Assembly: GCA_977017575.1 (NCBI GenBank)
Contig: CDRNVI010000021.1
Span: 718,440 to 782,439, forward strand
DNA from: Paramoeba atlantica
Taxonomy: Eukaryota > Discosea
DNA length: 64,000 nucleotides
Direction of reading: 5' to 3'
The notes beneath the pieces were generated by a model. It saw only the letters and a list, made by a program, of their open reading frames with translations. It did not search any database and was not told where the DNA came from. The first letter of the stretch is position 1. Each line of letters opens with the position of its first letter. Positions 1 through 9,979 of the stretch are shown here, piece after piece. The position numbers and the translations under genes are program-made.

Positions 1-2
1 TT

Positions 3-2264
3 CGAGTGGTGGAAATTAATTCCTCACAGTTACGCAGTAGTAAAGGCCTCGCGCCTCTTCTGAACGATATTTCACAAAGCCATGCAATTCGTCGATCTGA
101 ATTTGAAAATGGAAGAAGCGCTTGGGATGATCTTCCTTCACTGCCACTGATTCGTCACGAAAAAAATTCAAATTCGGTAAGAGATGTTTGCTTTCCGAAA
201 AATACTTCCTCTTCAGAAGATAATTTGAAGGATACAAGTGCTTTGAAAAGAAAAACCTTCGAAACAAACGATCGTAGGTTTTCTTCAAAAGTCTCGTCTG
301 GCAAGTCTGCTGAAAAAAAGAAATTAGGCGTTTCCCAAAATAGTGTGAATGCTTTTTTTTCTACAGTCAAAAAAGTACACACTGAAAGGGCCATAACAGA
401 AGATATCAAAACTTGTGACTTATCCAAACCTTGTACAGAATTAGTGGACGAATCTTCAAGGGTTTCGAAAAAAACAAAAACTCTATGTGAGATAATGAAA
501 GTGAAAGCACGTGCTGTGCAACACAAAACTACCGATACTGTCGAAGTTAAATCTTCTCCTGAAAAAAGAAATGTTGTTGAAGATCAGACTTCACCTGTTA
601 GAGTAACTGCCGAAAAAGGTATTGAACAAGTAAATGCTGTCCACGCATCTGCCAATTTATCTTTCTCAGAAACAAAGGTTAAGTCTTCTTCGACAAGCAC
701 CTTGTCTCCCTCAAGAGCAATTGCACTGATTCTCTTTGAAGCATGCGACATTCTTTTCGATGATGAAACTTCATTTTCTAATTTGCTATCAAACATTTGT
801 GATTCTGCGAAATGTCCTGTGGTTCTTACCCGCTCTACTCCAGAGGATATGTCTCCGGTTCTACCTTCTTCCGATTTATTCACATCACAAAGCGGTATTT
901 TACCCTTTACACCACCCCCTTATCTACATTACGAAAGCAATACTGCAAGCTGTGCATTTTTAAATTCTCGCTGTGGTTCTAATTTCTGGGGCATAGACAT
1001 GCCAATGATAAACTGCTATGCGCCTAACGAGCTTCAAAAGGGCTTGAGCGGCAACAGTTCTGTATTCTACCAGTTTTCTCGTAAGGGCATTTTTTTCGGT
1101 AAAGAAATTCACTTCTTCTCTGCTCTTATTACCCACGGCACAACTCTGTGCTCTGAGGACCGATCTCTCTTGTTTCGCTTCACACTGAAGTCGCTACTAA
1201 ATATTTTCCACTTCTTTATAAACCACTCACATATCCGTCCGTTAAGTTGGGAGACGCCCACACCGATCTTTTATCCATACCGTGGCAATTCAGTGCTGCG
1301 CCACGTCTTAGGATATGAAAACATTGATAGCTACTTGGAGTCAGCCCGTTGCACTAACGCCGTTTCGGAATCAGTTGATGAAAGTGCTGCAATTTTTAGT
1401 CACATACTTCCGGATTCCTCTTTTCTGTCAGACTTTTTGGTTCGAATGGACTTGTGGAACAGCTCTTACGCTCGCATGCCATTTCGGAAACCTTGTTACC
1501 TTTCCTTGCCTTCCTTGCCCGGATGGCATGAGAAGCGTCGGTCGCAATCCAGTCAGCCACCTTCAGAACCAAGAACAATTTCAAAGTCAACACAATCTAG
1601 AGTACCAGTATCTCATGCAAAGTTGCCTTTTCATGATGTAGAGAACTCCCAGATTTCTTCTCCCTGTGTAGACGTCGACTCAGATTCCCGTCCCTCTCTG
1701 TGCCAGTCTTCAATCGCTAGACTTCTGAGCTCAAGTCCGCGTGAGAGCTCGTGTTCCAGTCCCCGAATGGGGGAAACATCTTTCAGTGATGAGTCCGATG
1801 CATCTTCCTCATCCGAGTGCTCGAGCTTAGATATTTCTTTATTATGCCCTTGTGCTACTCTTGGGTGTCAGATATGGGATACGACTTGTATGACCCTGCC
1901 CGGATGCAACTTATGTTGTCAAGCACCATCTGCTAGAACGACGCGATTAATGAATCAAATGATACGCTTTGCGGCCAGAGAAAACGTAAAATTTATCAAC
2001 AACGAACCAGGCGCTTTCAGTTTGCCGAACCCCAAAACATGGGAAAATGAGGTTATTAAAGTGTCGAAAGGTAGAGCCTTGGCTCCGAGTATCGATCCTT
2101 CGTCTTTTGCTGCTTCTCAGATACGGAATCTCGCTCGATATTCTCGGCATTCTAGTAATTCCATACTTTCCCATAAATCTTTTCGTTTTCTTCAGACATC
2201 TAGGGATATGTCTCCAATATACGCAATGGACTGCGTACTAATATATGGATCAGCGGCAAGTTAA
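3..2264 (+). CDS. Hypothetical protein with PIP-box-like motif, 5' end outside window
   Basis: The reading frame is open from the left edge, and no ATG marks a start, so the N-terminus lies outside the window; about 753 residues are visible, ending at a TAA. I do not recognise the family. The first ~240 residues are low-complexity, rich in Ser, Lys and Glu, and probably disordered. Within them QNSVNAFF (bases 336-359) fits the PCNA-interacting PIP-box consensus Q-x-x-h-x-x-a-a and is followed by basic residues. Residues ~290-500 are more ordered, with many aromatics and Cys. The segment ~510-605 is again Ser/Pro-rich. A Cys-rich patch follows near residues 615-645 (bases ~1845-1945). It lies 189 bp upstream of the eIF3a gene on the same strand. 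A chromatin or replication role is only suggested by the motif. Confidence 0.7.
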   Translation, partial: RVVEINSSQLRSSKGLAPLLNDISQSHAIRRSEFENGRSAWDDLPSLPLIRHEKNSNSVRDVCFPKNTSSSEDNLKDTSALKRKTFETNDRRFSSKVSSGKSAEKKKLGVSQNSVNAFFSTVKKVHTERAITEDIKTCDLSKPCTELVDESSRVSKKTKTLCEIMKVKARAVQHKTTDTVEVKSSPEKRNVVEDQTSPVRVTAEKGIEQVNAVHASANLSFSETKVKSSSTSTLSPSRAIALILFEACDILFDDETSFSNLLSNICDSAKCPVVLTRSTPEDMSPVLPSSDLFTSQSGILPFTPPPYLHYESNTASCAFLNSRCGSNFWGIDMPMINCYAPNELQKGLSGNSSVFYQFSRKGIFFGKEIHFFSALITHGTTLCSEDRSLLFRFTLKSLLNIFHFFINHSHIRPLSWETPTPIFYPYRGNSVLRHVLGYENIDSYLESARCTNAVSESVDESAAIFSHILPDSSFLSDFLVRMDLWNSSYARMPFRKPCYLSLPSLPGWHEKRRSQSSQPPSEPRTISKSTQSRVPVSHAKLPFHDVENSQISSPCVDVDSDSRPSLCQSSIARLLSSSPRESSCSSPRMGETSFSDESDASSSSECSSLDISLLCPCATLGCQIWDTTCMTLPGCNLCCQAPSARTTRLMNQMIRFAARENVKFINNEPGAFSLPNPKTWENEVIKVSKGRALAPSIDPSSFAASQIRNLARYSRHSSNSILSHKSFRFLQTSRDMSPIYAMDCVLIYGSAAS

Positions 2265-2453
2265 TTTTTGTGTTTGGTTGATTTTTTCGTTTATACTTTA
2301 GTGTATGCTTTACTGGGCCCTTTAGGAATTCGATTTCTGCAAATATTTTTCAGTATGAATGCTTCGGTTTTTTTCTATCCTTTTAGTGAAATTGTAAGGC
2401 TCTAATGTTCGTGTTACAATCTTATTTATCTTTACGCGTTTCTTAAAGTTATT

Positions 2454-5132
2454 ATGCAGGAACCTATTCGCGCGCTGGAGGCCTATCGTAGAGCAACCGA
2501 TATACTCACTGCGGGAACTTCAACCCTTGAAAGGAAAACTGCGCTTCGCACTCTTCACGAGCCTCTTGGCGGCCGTCGGCGTGTTAACTACTGGCACCCC
2601 GTCATGGAGAAAATCATCCACATGCATCTTGAGCTTTGTATTGAGCTAAACCAACTTGAGTTAGCGCAGAAGGCCCTGGATCACTACAAGAAAATAACGC
2701 AACATAATAACGCGACGTCCCTTCAGGAAGTGGTGATCAAATTTGTGACTGCTCTGGACAAGAAATTAATGAGCGGTTCACTAGAAACAGACGTCACCGA
2801 GAGCTCTGTGTCACTCTTTCCTCTCGAGGAAGAGCTTCGCGCGGCTGCCTTTGATGCCGACGGTTTTCAAGAGACTGTAGATCGAAAGAAGCTTCAGCCT
2901 CACGCACGCACTACATGGGAAGCGTATCGGTTCTCTCTTGACTTACTCAAGACAAATCCCAAGCTGACGACTTTATTTCTGCAAACGGTTCAGCGTTGTG
3001 CGACTTTTTGTGAGGAGCACAACCGTGCTGCGGAACTTCGAGATCTATTGCGTGTGGCTCGGAAGCACCTCGATCGCGTACCAAAGCTTATCGCCCATCC
3101 CTCAGGAGATCTTCGCAAATTTCTTATCGGCACTCCAGACATTCTGCATGCCTACTTGGATACATGGGCCCGTCTTTTCCGTGTCGTCACAGCACCTTCT
3201 ATGCGAATGTGGCAAGAGGCTTACCGCCTTGTCGAAACGATGAATTTTACTATGACGGAAGCTTTTCCTGGTTTAAACCCGCAGCCTTCCCAAATTATCA
3301 CCTATTTTGACTGTTTGGCGAAAGTCTTTTGGGCTGCCACGATTGGCACTCACCACTACTTGTACCATGCTTATGCCTTACTTCACCTATGGAAGCGAAA
3401 AAAGCGCCAAGGTGCCTCAGATAGCGAATTGGCGGGGAGAGTTTTAATTTCTTCCCTCTGTGTAAGCTACTCTGATGCCGGAGAGAAGGAGCGTGGAGTA
3501 GCGCAACGTTGCGCGCAGTTTTCTCTCGGTCTGCTACACCACTGGACTCGTTTACTTGGGCTGAAGTACACCCCTACCCGAGAGACGCTTCTCCGCGAAG
3601 TTGAAAAGCATGTGCTCCCTCAGTGCTCCGAACTGCTACGCGGTTTTTATGCCAAAGTGCAACAAAACCTGCATGATGCCAATTTTCACGTAAAACTCGG
3701 AAATGATGTAGGTATATTGGAAAAGGATAACTTGTACGAAAAGTATATTTCTGTTATCCGAGTGAACATTACAACAGCCGTAATTTCTACAGTGTTTTCT
3801 TCCCACAGCGTTGTCAAATTCGCTTCCCTCTGCAAACTGTGTGGCGTAGAAAAATTTTCGAGTATTGAACCAATAGTGTTGAAAGTTGCTTCCACTCGAA
3901 AACGCTCCGCTCACATTGATCACGAGCAAGAATTTGTTTCATTTTCTAACACGGAATCCGATTTGTTTACAAGCACGCTTTCTAACTTGCGAAACATTGT
4001 TGCGAACGTACGGTCGACGTATTTTATTTCGCAGGATTCTAACGCGCACGCTCGGCTTGTGCAAAAAGCAGCGGCAGAAGCTAGCTCAGAGCGTCAACAA
4101 CTCTTGTTGCGTCTGGAGTTGATGGAAAAACGACGTGATGCGCATGACATTGAGAAAGAGGAGCACCGCAAAAAGTCTTTCCATGAAAAACAGCAGCGTG
4201 ACGCGCACCATCGCCAGGAAGCTGCGAAACAACTCGAAAAGGAGCGTATCGATCGGGAAACCAAAAACAAAGTTGACGAAGAAAACCAAAAAAGTAAGAC
4301 GCGCATACAGGATCTCATAAAACAAATGGAACAGGTCACCGGGAAAAAGTTTTCTGAGCTTCATGATCTTACAGACAAGAATTCTTTGCTGCGTGCTGCG
4401 CAGAAACAATTAAAGGTGGAGCAGCAAAAGGTACAGGACAGCGCTGTATCTGAAGTAAAGCGCGCTGATTTTTTTGTTCGAGCAGTGCGTGAAGAGGAGT
4501 GGCCAGAAATTGAAAAAACGTGGGCTCTGCAGCAAGGCGAAATGCGACAGAATGCGGAAGAACGACGAAAAAATCAATTAGAAATTCAGCAACTGAATCA
4601 AGCAAAAGCCGAGGAGACTAGAGCACGGTTGGAAATAATGAGCTCACGTCGATTACAGTGGGAGTCGGAGAGGATCGCTGATCGACGCAAGGCCCATGAA
4701 TCTTCCCTCAAGAAAAGAACACAAGAGCAGCAGGTTATGGAGGAATTGGCAAGGGGAGCGGCTGCCTCTCAAAAGGAAGAACTTCCTGCTGCCTCTAACG
4801 CAAAGGCTACTTCCGCATCCGGTTCTGGTATGCATGTAAATGAAAGCACTGGAGAATCGACCTTAACAGATTCTGTGGATTCCGCTGCAAAGTCTAAAAA
4901 ATGGGTTGCTTCATCTAAAATGAGGGGTGTGTTGCCTCCACAAGAATCAGATTCCTCTATGAATGCTAGCAATAATGCAGCGGTTTTAAATGAATCATCC
5001 GGGACGGAGGCACCGACTCCTGTTAGCGCAGCGGCCTCTATAAAGGAAGGCTCAGAGGTTCCGAAAGCTCCTCTAAAGTGGGCTGGAAGGGCTCAGATGA
5101 AGGGATTTTTGCCTCCGCAAAAAAGCAATTAG
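2454..5132 (+). CDS. Eukaryotic translation initiation factor 3 subunit A (eIF3a)
   Basis: This 892-residue protein matches eIF3a, the largest scaffold of the cytoplasmic eIF3 complex that loads the 43S pre-initiation complex. The N-terminus shows the family's opening layout: an RALEAYRRA helix near residue 6, then VMEKIIHMHLELCIELNQ and the following helices that in other eIF3a proteins read as TPR-like repeats. The PCI domain is expected at about residues 330-500. From about 540 to 760 the protein is a long, highly charged Lys/Glu/Arg coiled coil, typical of eIF3a. The C-terminal ~130 residues are Ser/Ala-rich with two copies of a short motif ending in LPPQ. It is a little shorter than yeast TIF32 (964) and much shorter than human (1382). 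The ATG at 2454 is chosen because the conserved N-terminal helices begin right after it. No intron is visible. Confidence 0.88.
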   Translation: MQEPIRALEAYRRATDILTAGTSTLERKTALRTLHEPLGGRRRVNYWHPVMEKIIHMHLELCIELNQLELAQKALDHYKKITQHNNATSLQEVVIKFVTALDKKLMSGSLETDVTESSVSLFPLEEELRAAAFDADGFQETVDRKKLQPHARTTWEAYRFSLDLLKTNPKLTTLFLQTVQRCATFCEEHNRAAELRDLLRVARKHLDRVPKLIAHPSGDLRKFLIGTPDILHAYLDTWARLFRVVTAPSMRMWQEAYRLVETMNFTMTEAFPGLNPQPSQIITYFDCLAKVFWAATIGTHHYLYHAYALLHLWKRKKRQGASDSELAGRVLISSLCVSYSDAGEKERGVAQRCAQFSLGLLHHWTRLLGLKYTPTRETLLREVEKHVLPQCSELLRGFYAKVQQNLHDANFHVKLGNDVGILEKDNLYEKYISVIRVNITTAVISTVFSSHSVVKFASLCKLCGVEKFSSIEPIVLKVASTRKRSAHIDHEQEFVSFSNTESDLFTSTLSNLRNIVANVRSTYFISQDSNAHARLVQKAAAEASSERQQLLLRLELMEKRRDAHDIEKEEHRKKSFHEKQQRDAHHRQEAAKQLEKERIDRETKNKVDEENQKSKTRIQDLIKQMEQVTGKKFSELHDLTDKNSLLRAAQKQLKVEQQKVQDSAVSEVKRADFFVRAVREEEWPEIEKTWALQQGEMRQNAEERRKNQLEIQQLNQAKAEETRARLEIMSSRRLQWESERIADRRKAHESSLKKRTQEQQVMEELARGAAASQKEELPAASNAKATSASGSGMHVNESTGESTLTDSVDSAAKSKKWVASSKMRGVLPPQESDSSMNASNNAAVLNESSGTEAPTPVSAAASIKEGSEVPKAPLKWAGRAQMKGFLPPQKSN

Positions 5133-5667
5133 GCCAACTAGGTTCTTCGTCGTAACATTTTTATCTTTTGAGCATATTTTTCGAATTACAAATTCAGTTC
5201 AGTTTGTGCGTTAATTTTATAAATACATTCTTGATTCCACCGAAGTAGTCAATCTCATAGACACATGTGGCCAGAGCATCCATGAGCATATGTTTAATTG
5301 GTAAGTGTGTTGTACAAATGAGATTCTTTTATAAATTGCTGCTTCTTATGAGTTGACCTTGAAATGAAAGTTTTCACACGATTAATGCTGTCATTTTTTG
5401 AATCATGACATGAGACTAGAAATGTCAAAGTATTGGAAATGCTTGAATTAAATGTTTGAATCTTGATATTTTTTTATTGGTTGGGTTTATCATCACCAGC
5501 AAGAGGCACCCTACTTGAAGATATTAAACAAAGTGTGCGCTTAATGTACTTTCTGAACACACGGCTACTTTGAAATAGTTATCAAACGCTCCACTCATTC
5601 CCCTGCCACGCTTTTCTTTCCCTAAGGATCCCTAAGGATGATAAATTTCTTATTTCTCATCCTTTCG
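5133..5667. other. Intergenic spacer between eIF3a and RCC1-like genes
   Basis: AT-rich spacer with no convincing ORF and no copy of the repeat families seen later. It must hold the eIF3a 3' end and the promoter of the RCC1-like gene. The duplicated CCCTAAGGAT at about 5621-5638 is the only short repeat noted. Confidence 0.5.
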
Positions 5668-5747
5668 TTCTCCTCTCTCTCCCTCTTCTACCTTTCCTCT
5701 CTCTCTCTTTCACCTCTCTCCCCACCCCATCCCCCTCTTCCCACCCC
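5668..5747 (+). promoter_or_regulatory. Polypyrimidine tract abutting the RCC1-like start
   Basis: An almost pure C/T stretch runs from the upstream spacer directly into the ATG at 5748. It could be a transcription-start or 5' UTR element. No AG acceptor separates it from the ATG, so a splice-site reading is less likely. The function is inferred only from position and composition. Confidence 0.35.
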
Positions 5748-7391
5748 ATGCCCCCCTCCAACCTCTACCTCTGGGGTGCCGTCGACTGGACCTCCCCCAC
5801 CGAAACCACCCCCGACCCCCCCTCCCGCATCCTCGACTTCCCCCTCCACCTCCCCCTACGCGCCCCCCTCCCCGGCACCGTGCTCTCCATCGCCTGCGGG
5901 TCCCGGTTCGCCCTCCTCCTCCTCACCAACGGCACCGTCTGCGGGCTCGGCAACAACCAGCACGGCCAGCTCGGGCTCCCCCCCTCCAGGCCCGTTGTGC
6001 CGTACCCCACGGAACTCCCCATCGGGCCCCCCGGGACACAGATCCGGGAGATCGCGGCGGGTCAGCTCCACGCGCTCGCACTCACGGCCGAGGGGGTGGT
6101 GTACAGCACCGGGGGGAATGCCGCGCGACAGCTGGGGAACACCCACGCGGGCTGTCGTCACCGGTGGACGGTGGTGGGGATAGGGGAGGGGGGGAGGGAG
6201 AGTGTACGTGCGGTGGCGGCGGGTCGGGACTCCTCCTATGGGGTTACGACCACCGGGAAGGTGTACTCGTGGGGGGGAAACCGACAGGGGTGTTTGGGTC
6301 ATGGTGAGGTGTATGGTGGCGGCAAAGGGGGGATGCAGGACGCGAGGGAGGGGGAGAAGTTCACCCCTGTGGAGCCTTCTCCTCGAGTGGTGGAATGGTT
6401 TCTGGACCGTGGAGTGCGTGTGGCGCGGATAGCGGCTGGGGCGTCTCATTTCGTGGCGATGACAAGTGCGGGGGAGGTGTATACCTGTGGGGAGGGGGCG
6501 TTCGGTCGTCTTGGAGTCGGTAACACCGAGAATGCATGGGAGCCTGTCCATGTGACGACGTTCCCGAAGCGAAAGTACCCTGAACGCGTGGTGGGAGTTG
6601 CCGCGGGTGGGGACGTGACGTTCGTGCTACGGGAGTGTGCGGTGCTGGGTGTGATGGTCTACCTCTTTGGGCGCATCGGGTCAGAGTTTGAAGGCTACTA
6701 TTCGCCGGAAATATTTCCCGAGTTGTGCGGTCGCGAGGTTTGTGGGGTCTGTGCCGGGAAAACTCATCAAATTGCGTGGACACGTAGTGGAGAGCTTTTC
6801 GGTTGGGGTAAGAACAGCAAATGTCCGACAAATGGTATGATTGGCGAAATTTTACATAAAGTATCACATCCGCATTCCTTTTCTCTTCTTCATAATTATC
6901 AAGTGATTGCCGCCGGATGTGGGGCGCACTACACCCTTATAGCCGTTGAACAATCCGACAAGGTCTCCCGAGAAATCGTCGTACCTTTAACCAATCGCTA
7001 TTTTCAAAGAAACTTAAACTTCATCCCGTTAAGTAAAGTACCTTTTGAGAAAGCAGCCGCAGAATATCGCATTTTCATGCTTGGAGAGAAAGAAGGTTTG
7101 GCATACAATGAAACACTACCTCACCCACAGGAAGAGATGGAAAGAAACGAGGGATATGAAAAGAAAGGAGCACATGCATTGTCTGTAGGCTCCAAGGTCC
7201 GGGTCTGGGTACAGGACATTGAGGCGTTAGGCACCATTATTCGCCTACCTGGGCAAGAACAGGCAAACCCTCATGAATACGAAATTCACTGGCTTCGTGA
7301 AGATTGGGTAGATGAGGTCGTGACGCTGCCTTCAGACGATGAAACTGGGGATGTGGCTAATACAAATCGTTGGTTACATGGGTGGACATAA
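5748..7391 (+). CDS. RCC1-repeat (beta-propeller) protein with Tudor/agenet-like C-terminus
   Basis: A 547-residue protein with at least five RCC1-type repeats in residues ~1-400. They are recognised by the recurring pattern aaG..h.lalt..G.vy.wG.n..GqLG; examples are GLGNNQHGQLG, IAAGQLHALALT, YSWGGNRQGCLG and YTCGEGAFGRLG. RCC1 repeats fold into a seven-bladed propeller used in Ran GEFs and many scaffolds; whether this one acts on Ran cannot be told. After the propeller a segment near residues 470-530 (SVGSKVRVWVQDIE... then YEIHWLREDWVDEVV) resembles a Tudor/chromo-barrel fold; that is an inference from pattern only. Base composition is odd: the first ~900 bp are extremely G/C-rich, whereas the last ~700 bp resemble the neighbouring genes. 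The first methionine after the C/T tract is taken as the start because propeller sequence (LYLWG) follows at once. Confidence 0.82.
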   Translation: MPPSNLYLWGAVDWTSPTETTPDPPSRILDFPLHLPLRAPLPGTVLSIACGSRFALLLLTNGTVCGLGNNQHGQLGLPPSRPVVPYPTELPIGPPGTQIREIAAGQLHALALTAEGVVYSTGGNAARQLGNTHAGCRHRWTVVGIGEGGRESVRAVAAGRDSSYGVTTTGKVYSWGGNRQGCLGHGEVYGGGKGGMQDAREGEKFTPVEPSPRVVEWFLDRGVRVARIAAGASHFVAMTSAGEVYTCGEGAFGRLGVGNTENAWEPVHVTTFPKRKYPERVVGVAAGGDVTFVLRECAVLGVMVYLFGRIGSEFEGYYSPEIFPELCGREVCGVCAGKTHQIAWTRSGELFGWGKNSKCPTNGMIGEILHKVSHPHSFSLLHNYQVIAAGCGAHYTLIAVEQSDKVSREIVVPLTNRYFQRNLNFIPLSKVPFEKAAAEYRIFMLGEKEGLAYNETLPHPQEEMERNEGYEKKGAHALSVGSKVRVWVQDIEALGTIIRLPGQEQANPHEYEIHWLREDWVDEVVTLPSDDETGDVANTNRWLHGWT

Positions 7392-7587
7392 CCCAGGGCA
7401 CAGTTACTTATTACAATTTTTCTTGTTTATTCTAAACCACCGTCCGGGCTATTGACCCCGGGACACGATAAGTCACTCCCTTCTAAAATTTGGTTGCTTT
7501 GTCCGTTTGGGCTAATTTTTTTTGCTTTTTGCAGATCTCGGTGACGCTTGTTTGCGCATGTCATATAGAGAATAGAACTGAGGACCA

Positions 7588-7712
7588 ACCCAGGCTAAAG
7601 TGGACGAGGTGGATACTAAAGGCATCTTTGGAAAACCACCACAAAACTGGAACGGTATCTCCCGTTAAAGACCCTTTTGTCACATCAGAATGCTCTATCT
7701 TTTTTAGGCTCT
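7588..7712 (+). repeat. Fragment of foldback MITE family D
   Basis: The sequence starting CCAGGCTAAAGTGGACGAG and running through GGAACGGTATC, CCGTTAAAGACCC and CACATCAGAATGCTCTA matches one half of the fuller MITE at 39291-39923. The other half is absent here. Confidence 0.6.
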
Positions 7713-7744
7713 TCGTTAACCCCCCACCCCCCAAACCCCCATTC

Positions 7745-7899
7745 ATTTTTCATTTTTGGACCACCGGAGCCCCCTTTTATATTTTTTTCCTTTGTTATAA
7801 ACCTTCCTTTACTACTGTGTTCCTCTTTATATTTTCACCGTTTTTGTTCACTTTTTTTCAATAATCGAGGGTAGAGCGGTAGTTTTACAACCACCGCAA
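7745..7899 (+). repeat. Tail module of the foldback-headed element
   Basis: Starts TTTTGGACCACCGGAGCCCC and ends GTAGAGCGGTAGTTTTACAA followed by CCACCGCAA. The same module ends each unit of the 15.9-20.6 kb array. Its terminus folds into a 9-bp stem (GCGGTAGTT against AACCACCGC, one mismatch) with loop TTAC. Confidence 0.7.
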
Positions 7900-8296
7900 T
7901 GTTCCCTTAATTGTTTTGCAGGAATCAAGTTGAAAATAGCCCAAGATCACGAGATAAGTATAGGGGGGACCACCCATTATCACACTTTTTTCGGTGCGAT
8001 AATAAGCGAATTGTGTGATAACAAGTGAAATTTCGAGAAAGTGAGTTAATAAGTGGATACTTCACGTATTACAACGTTTTGGTTGCATATTGCAATTTTT
8101 TGACCTAAACTATGAAATATTGGTATGTGGGCTCAGCGGGGGTTGGCGGCACCTGGGCCATGGGCGGAAAAAATAATTATTAATTACCTGAAAATGCCAA
8201 AACTAGACGAAAAATAATTATTCCCTTAATTGGCGTTCCCTTATTTAATGTGTCTCTTAATTAATGTTTCCACGGTAATTATGGTATTATTTAATT
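7900..8296. other. AT-rich spacer, no gene seen
   Basis: No ORF or recognisable repeat unit, apart from a few short direct repeats of TTCCCTTA(A/T)T. Probably old repeat-derived DNA. Confidence 0.4.
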
Positions 8297-8407
8297 CTTT
8301 TTTAGGCTCTTCGTTAAACGCGATGTTTGTTTTCAACTTAGAAGTCACTCATGCTGCGCGCTTCGCGTTGAAAACTACCGCCGCGTTTAACGAAGAGCCT
8401 AAAAAAG
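8297..8407 (+). mobile_element. 111-bp foldback MITE (family F111), copy 1
   Basis: Perfect-length copy of a foldback element: ~41-bp inverted ends beginning CTTTTTTAGGCTCTTCGTTA around a ~29-bp centre rich in GCGC. The whole is close to one long hairpin. Confidence 0.8.
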
Positions 8408-8548
8408 AAAATTCGACCTGGAAAGCCGAAGAAAACGGAAGGATTTGAGCCAAAAATATCCGATTTTTAGGTAAAAATAGGGCCATGTTTGCGTATTTTT
8501 GCTCTCAGGGCACTAAATTCGACTTGCGTATGGGAAATCACTCGTAGG
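8408..8548 (+). repeat. Left part of a diverged array-type unit body
   Basis: Resembles the body that follows F111 in the 15.9-20.6 kb array (AAAATAGCCGATTT-like, then AAATCACTCGTAGG). It is cut at 8549 by a TIR transposon and resumes at 10116, with GTAGG at both junctions. Confidence 0.7.
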
Positions 8549-9233
8549 GCCTACCTATGTGTTCTATGAACACTTTTTTTTGTTTATTGAACACATAGAA
8601 CGCATTGAACACTTTTTGGGGAGGTACACATCCCACGAACATGTTGACTATTTTTCATAAACCTTTTTTGTTTGCGCATATCCAAGTGATTACACATGCC
8701 CTAGCTATGCAGTATAAGAATACCGCGGTATGAGGTTCTCTCTTAGTACGCGTGGCAGCTTTTTTTGTACTCGCCGAACGTAATGCATTTCTTATTTCAA
8801 AATATTTTTGTTGTTGTTGTTATAAAAAACTATTGTTTCCCGCATTTAGTCAAGCAGATCTATTACCCTCAACAATTTCTAATGAGAGGACGAGGTCCCA
8901 CAGGAACCTTTCGTTCCCGTTGAAGAAAAATGGGGAACCACCCCAATCGATTACATGGGGAACCAATCCAAATCCAAAAATAAATTTTTTGTTGTCGTCA
9001 TTTCCACAAAACATTCTTTTTGCACTGTGAATACATTATATGCATTAAAACCGTTCGTGTGCCGAATTGATTAAACGCCTAACACGTGTTCGGACCAGCC
9101 TAACTGGGGGTTGGGGCCTCTTCGTGGTCCCCCTTGACGCTGGAATCATATCGATGGCACAGACTCGCACCACCTATTCTGCAATGTACCTACATGTACG
9201 TGAGGATCTAGGTCGTGTAGTACCATCTGGGGC

Positions 9234-9979
9234 CATACAGGGGTGAAAACTTCCATCTGGGGAGGGGTCTAAAATTTGCAAACACTTTTCAATTTCGGAA
9301 AATAATACCGCATTCGAGAGCTCTCGCAGAGTTGTATGTCTTTGCACTGGTAGCTTTTGACATATCAAATTAGAACTCCAAATACCGAATAGGCCAAAAA
9401 AGCAAATGGTCACTTAAAGAGTAATAAAAAATCTCAGATATTTTTAGGAAACATTATTTTAAAACCCGTATTGCATCCACAATATGCACCCTTCTTTTCT
9501 ACGATCATTCTACAACGTTTTCTGAAGTTTTTAAACTTATTATCAAACTTATCTTTGTCTTTTGCCTGAAGTTTGTCGTAAAAAACATGAATCGTTCCAC
9601 AGTTCCCTAGTGGACCCAAACACTGGTAAGTCCGGGAATAAGACTGTGTTTTCTCGAAGTCGGCCACAAGAAGTAATCTTTGGTGTTCTTTAATCTTCCT
9701 GGCAAAGCATGAGAACGGGCGTTCGAAACACCATGAGAATTCCTTGAGCGAACTCGCTTTTGGGGCGTAAAATGGGGCAAAAATGAAAAATTGCCATATT
9801 TTCACAAGAATAAAAACATGTTTTTTTCTCATCGGGTTAAATCTTTCAAGCCGAGCGTTCCGAATACGCCAAAGACATACAACTCTGCGAGACCTCTCCA
9901 ATGCGCTATTATTTTCCAAAATTGGACAATTTTTACAAAATTTAGACCCCCCTCAGATGGAAATTTTCACCCCTGTATG
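9234..9979. mobile_element. Inner 746-bp TIR element with one ORF
   Basis: Inverted ends of ~110 bp start CATACAGGGGTGAAAA and run through a GGAAAATAATA and GAGAG(C/G)TCTCGCAGAGTT segment on both sides, left at 9234-9350 and right (complement) at 9865-9979. Related single ends occur at 10388-10440 and 45369-45478. The CAGGGGTG start is hAT-like, but I see no 8-bp target duplication, so the superfamily is left open. Confidence 0.6.
9434..9832 (-). CDS. Small ORF (132 aa) inside the inner TIR element
   Basis: An unrecognised protein starting MRKKHVF at 9832 (an upstream GTG extension would run into the TIR). It is basic, with paired cysteines (YQCLGPLGNCG and YCGC), and a coding-like C-terminal half. 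The segment ending MIVEKKGAYCGC resembles the C-terminus of the 59-aa ORF repeated in the 46-64 kb array (IVLEKKGGNCGY), and the DNA in that stretch is alike. It may be an accessory or degenerate transposon protein; function unknown. Confidence 0.4.
   Translation of the reverse strand: MRKKHVFILVKIWQFFIFAPFYAPKASSLKEFSWCFERPFSCFARKIKEHQRLLLVADFEKTQSYSRTYQCLGPLGNCGTIHVFYDKLQAKDKDKFDNKFKNFRKRCRMIVEKKGAYCGCNTGFKIMFPKNI

Noticed and set aside
5638-6183. Pro/Ser-rich open frame (+) overlapping the RCC1-like start
   Set aside because: It is a frame-shifted shadow of the GC-rich RCC1-like coding sequence and its C/T-rich leader; low complexity, no homology pattern.
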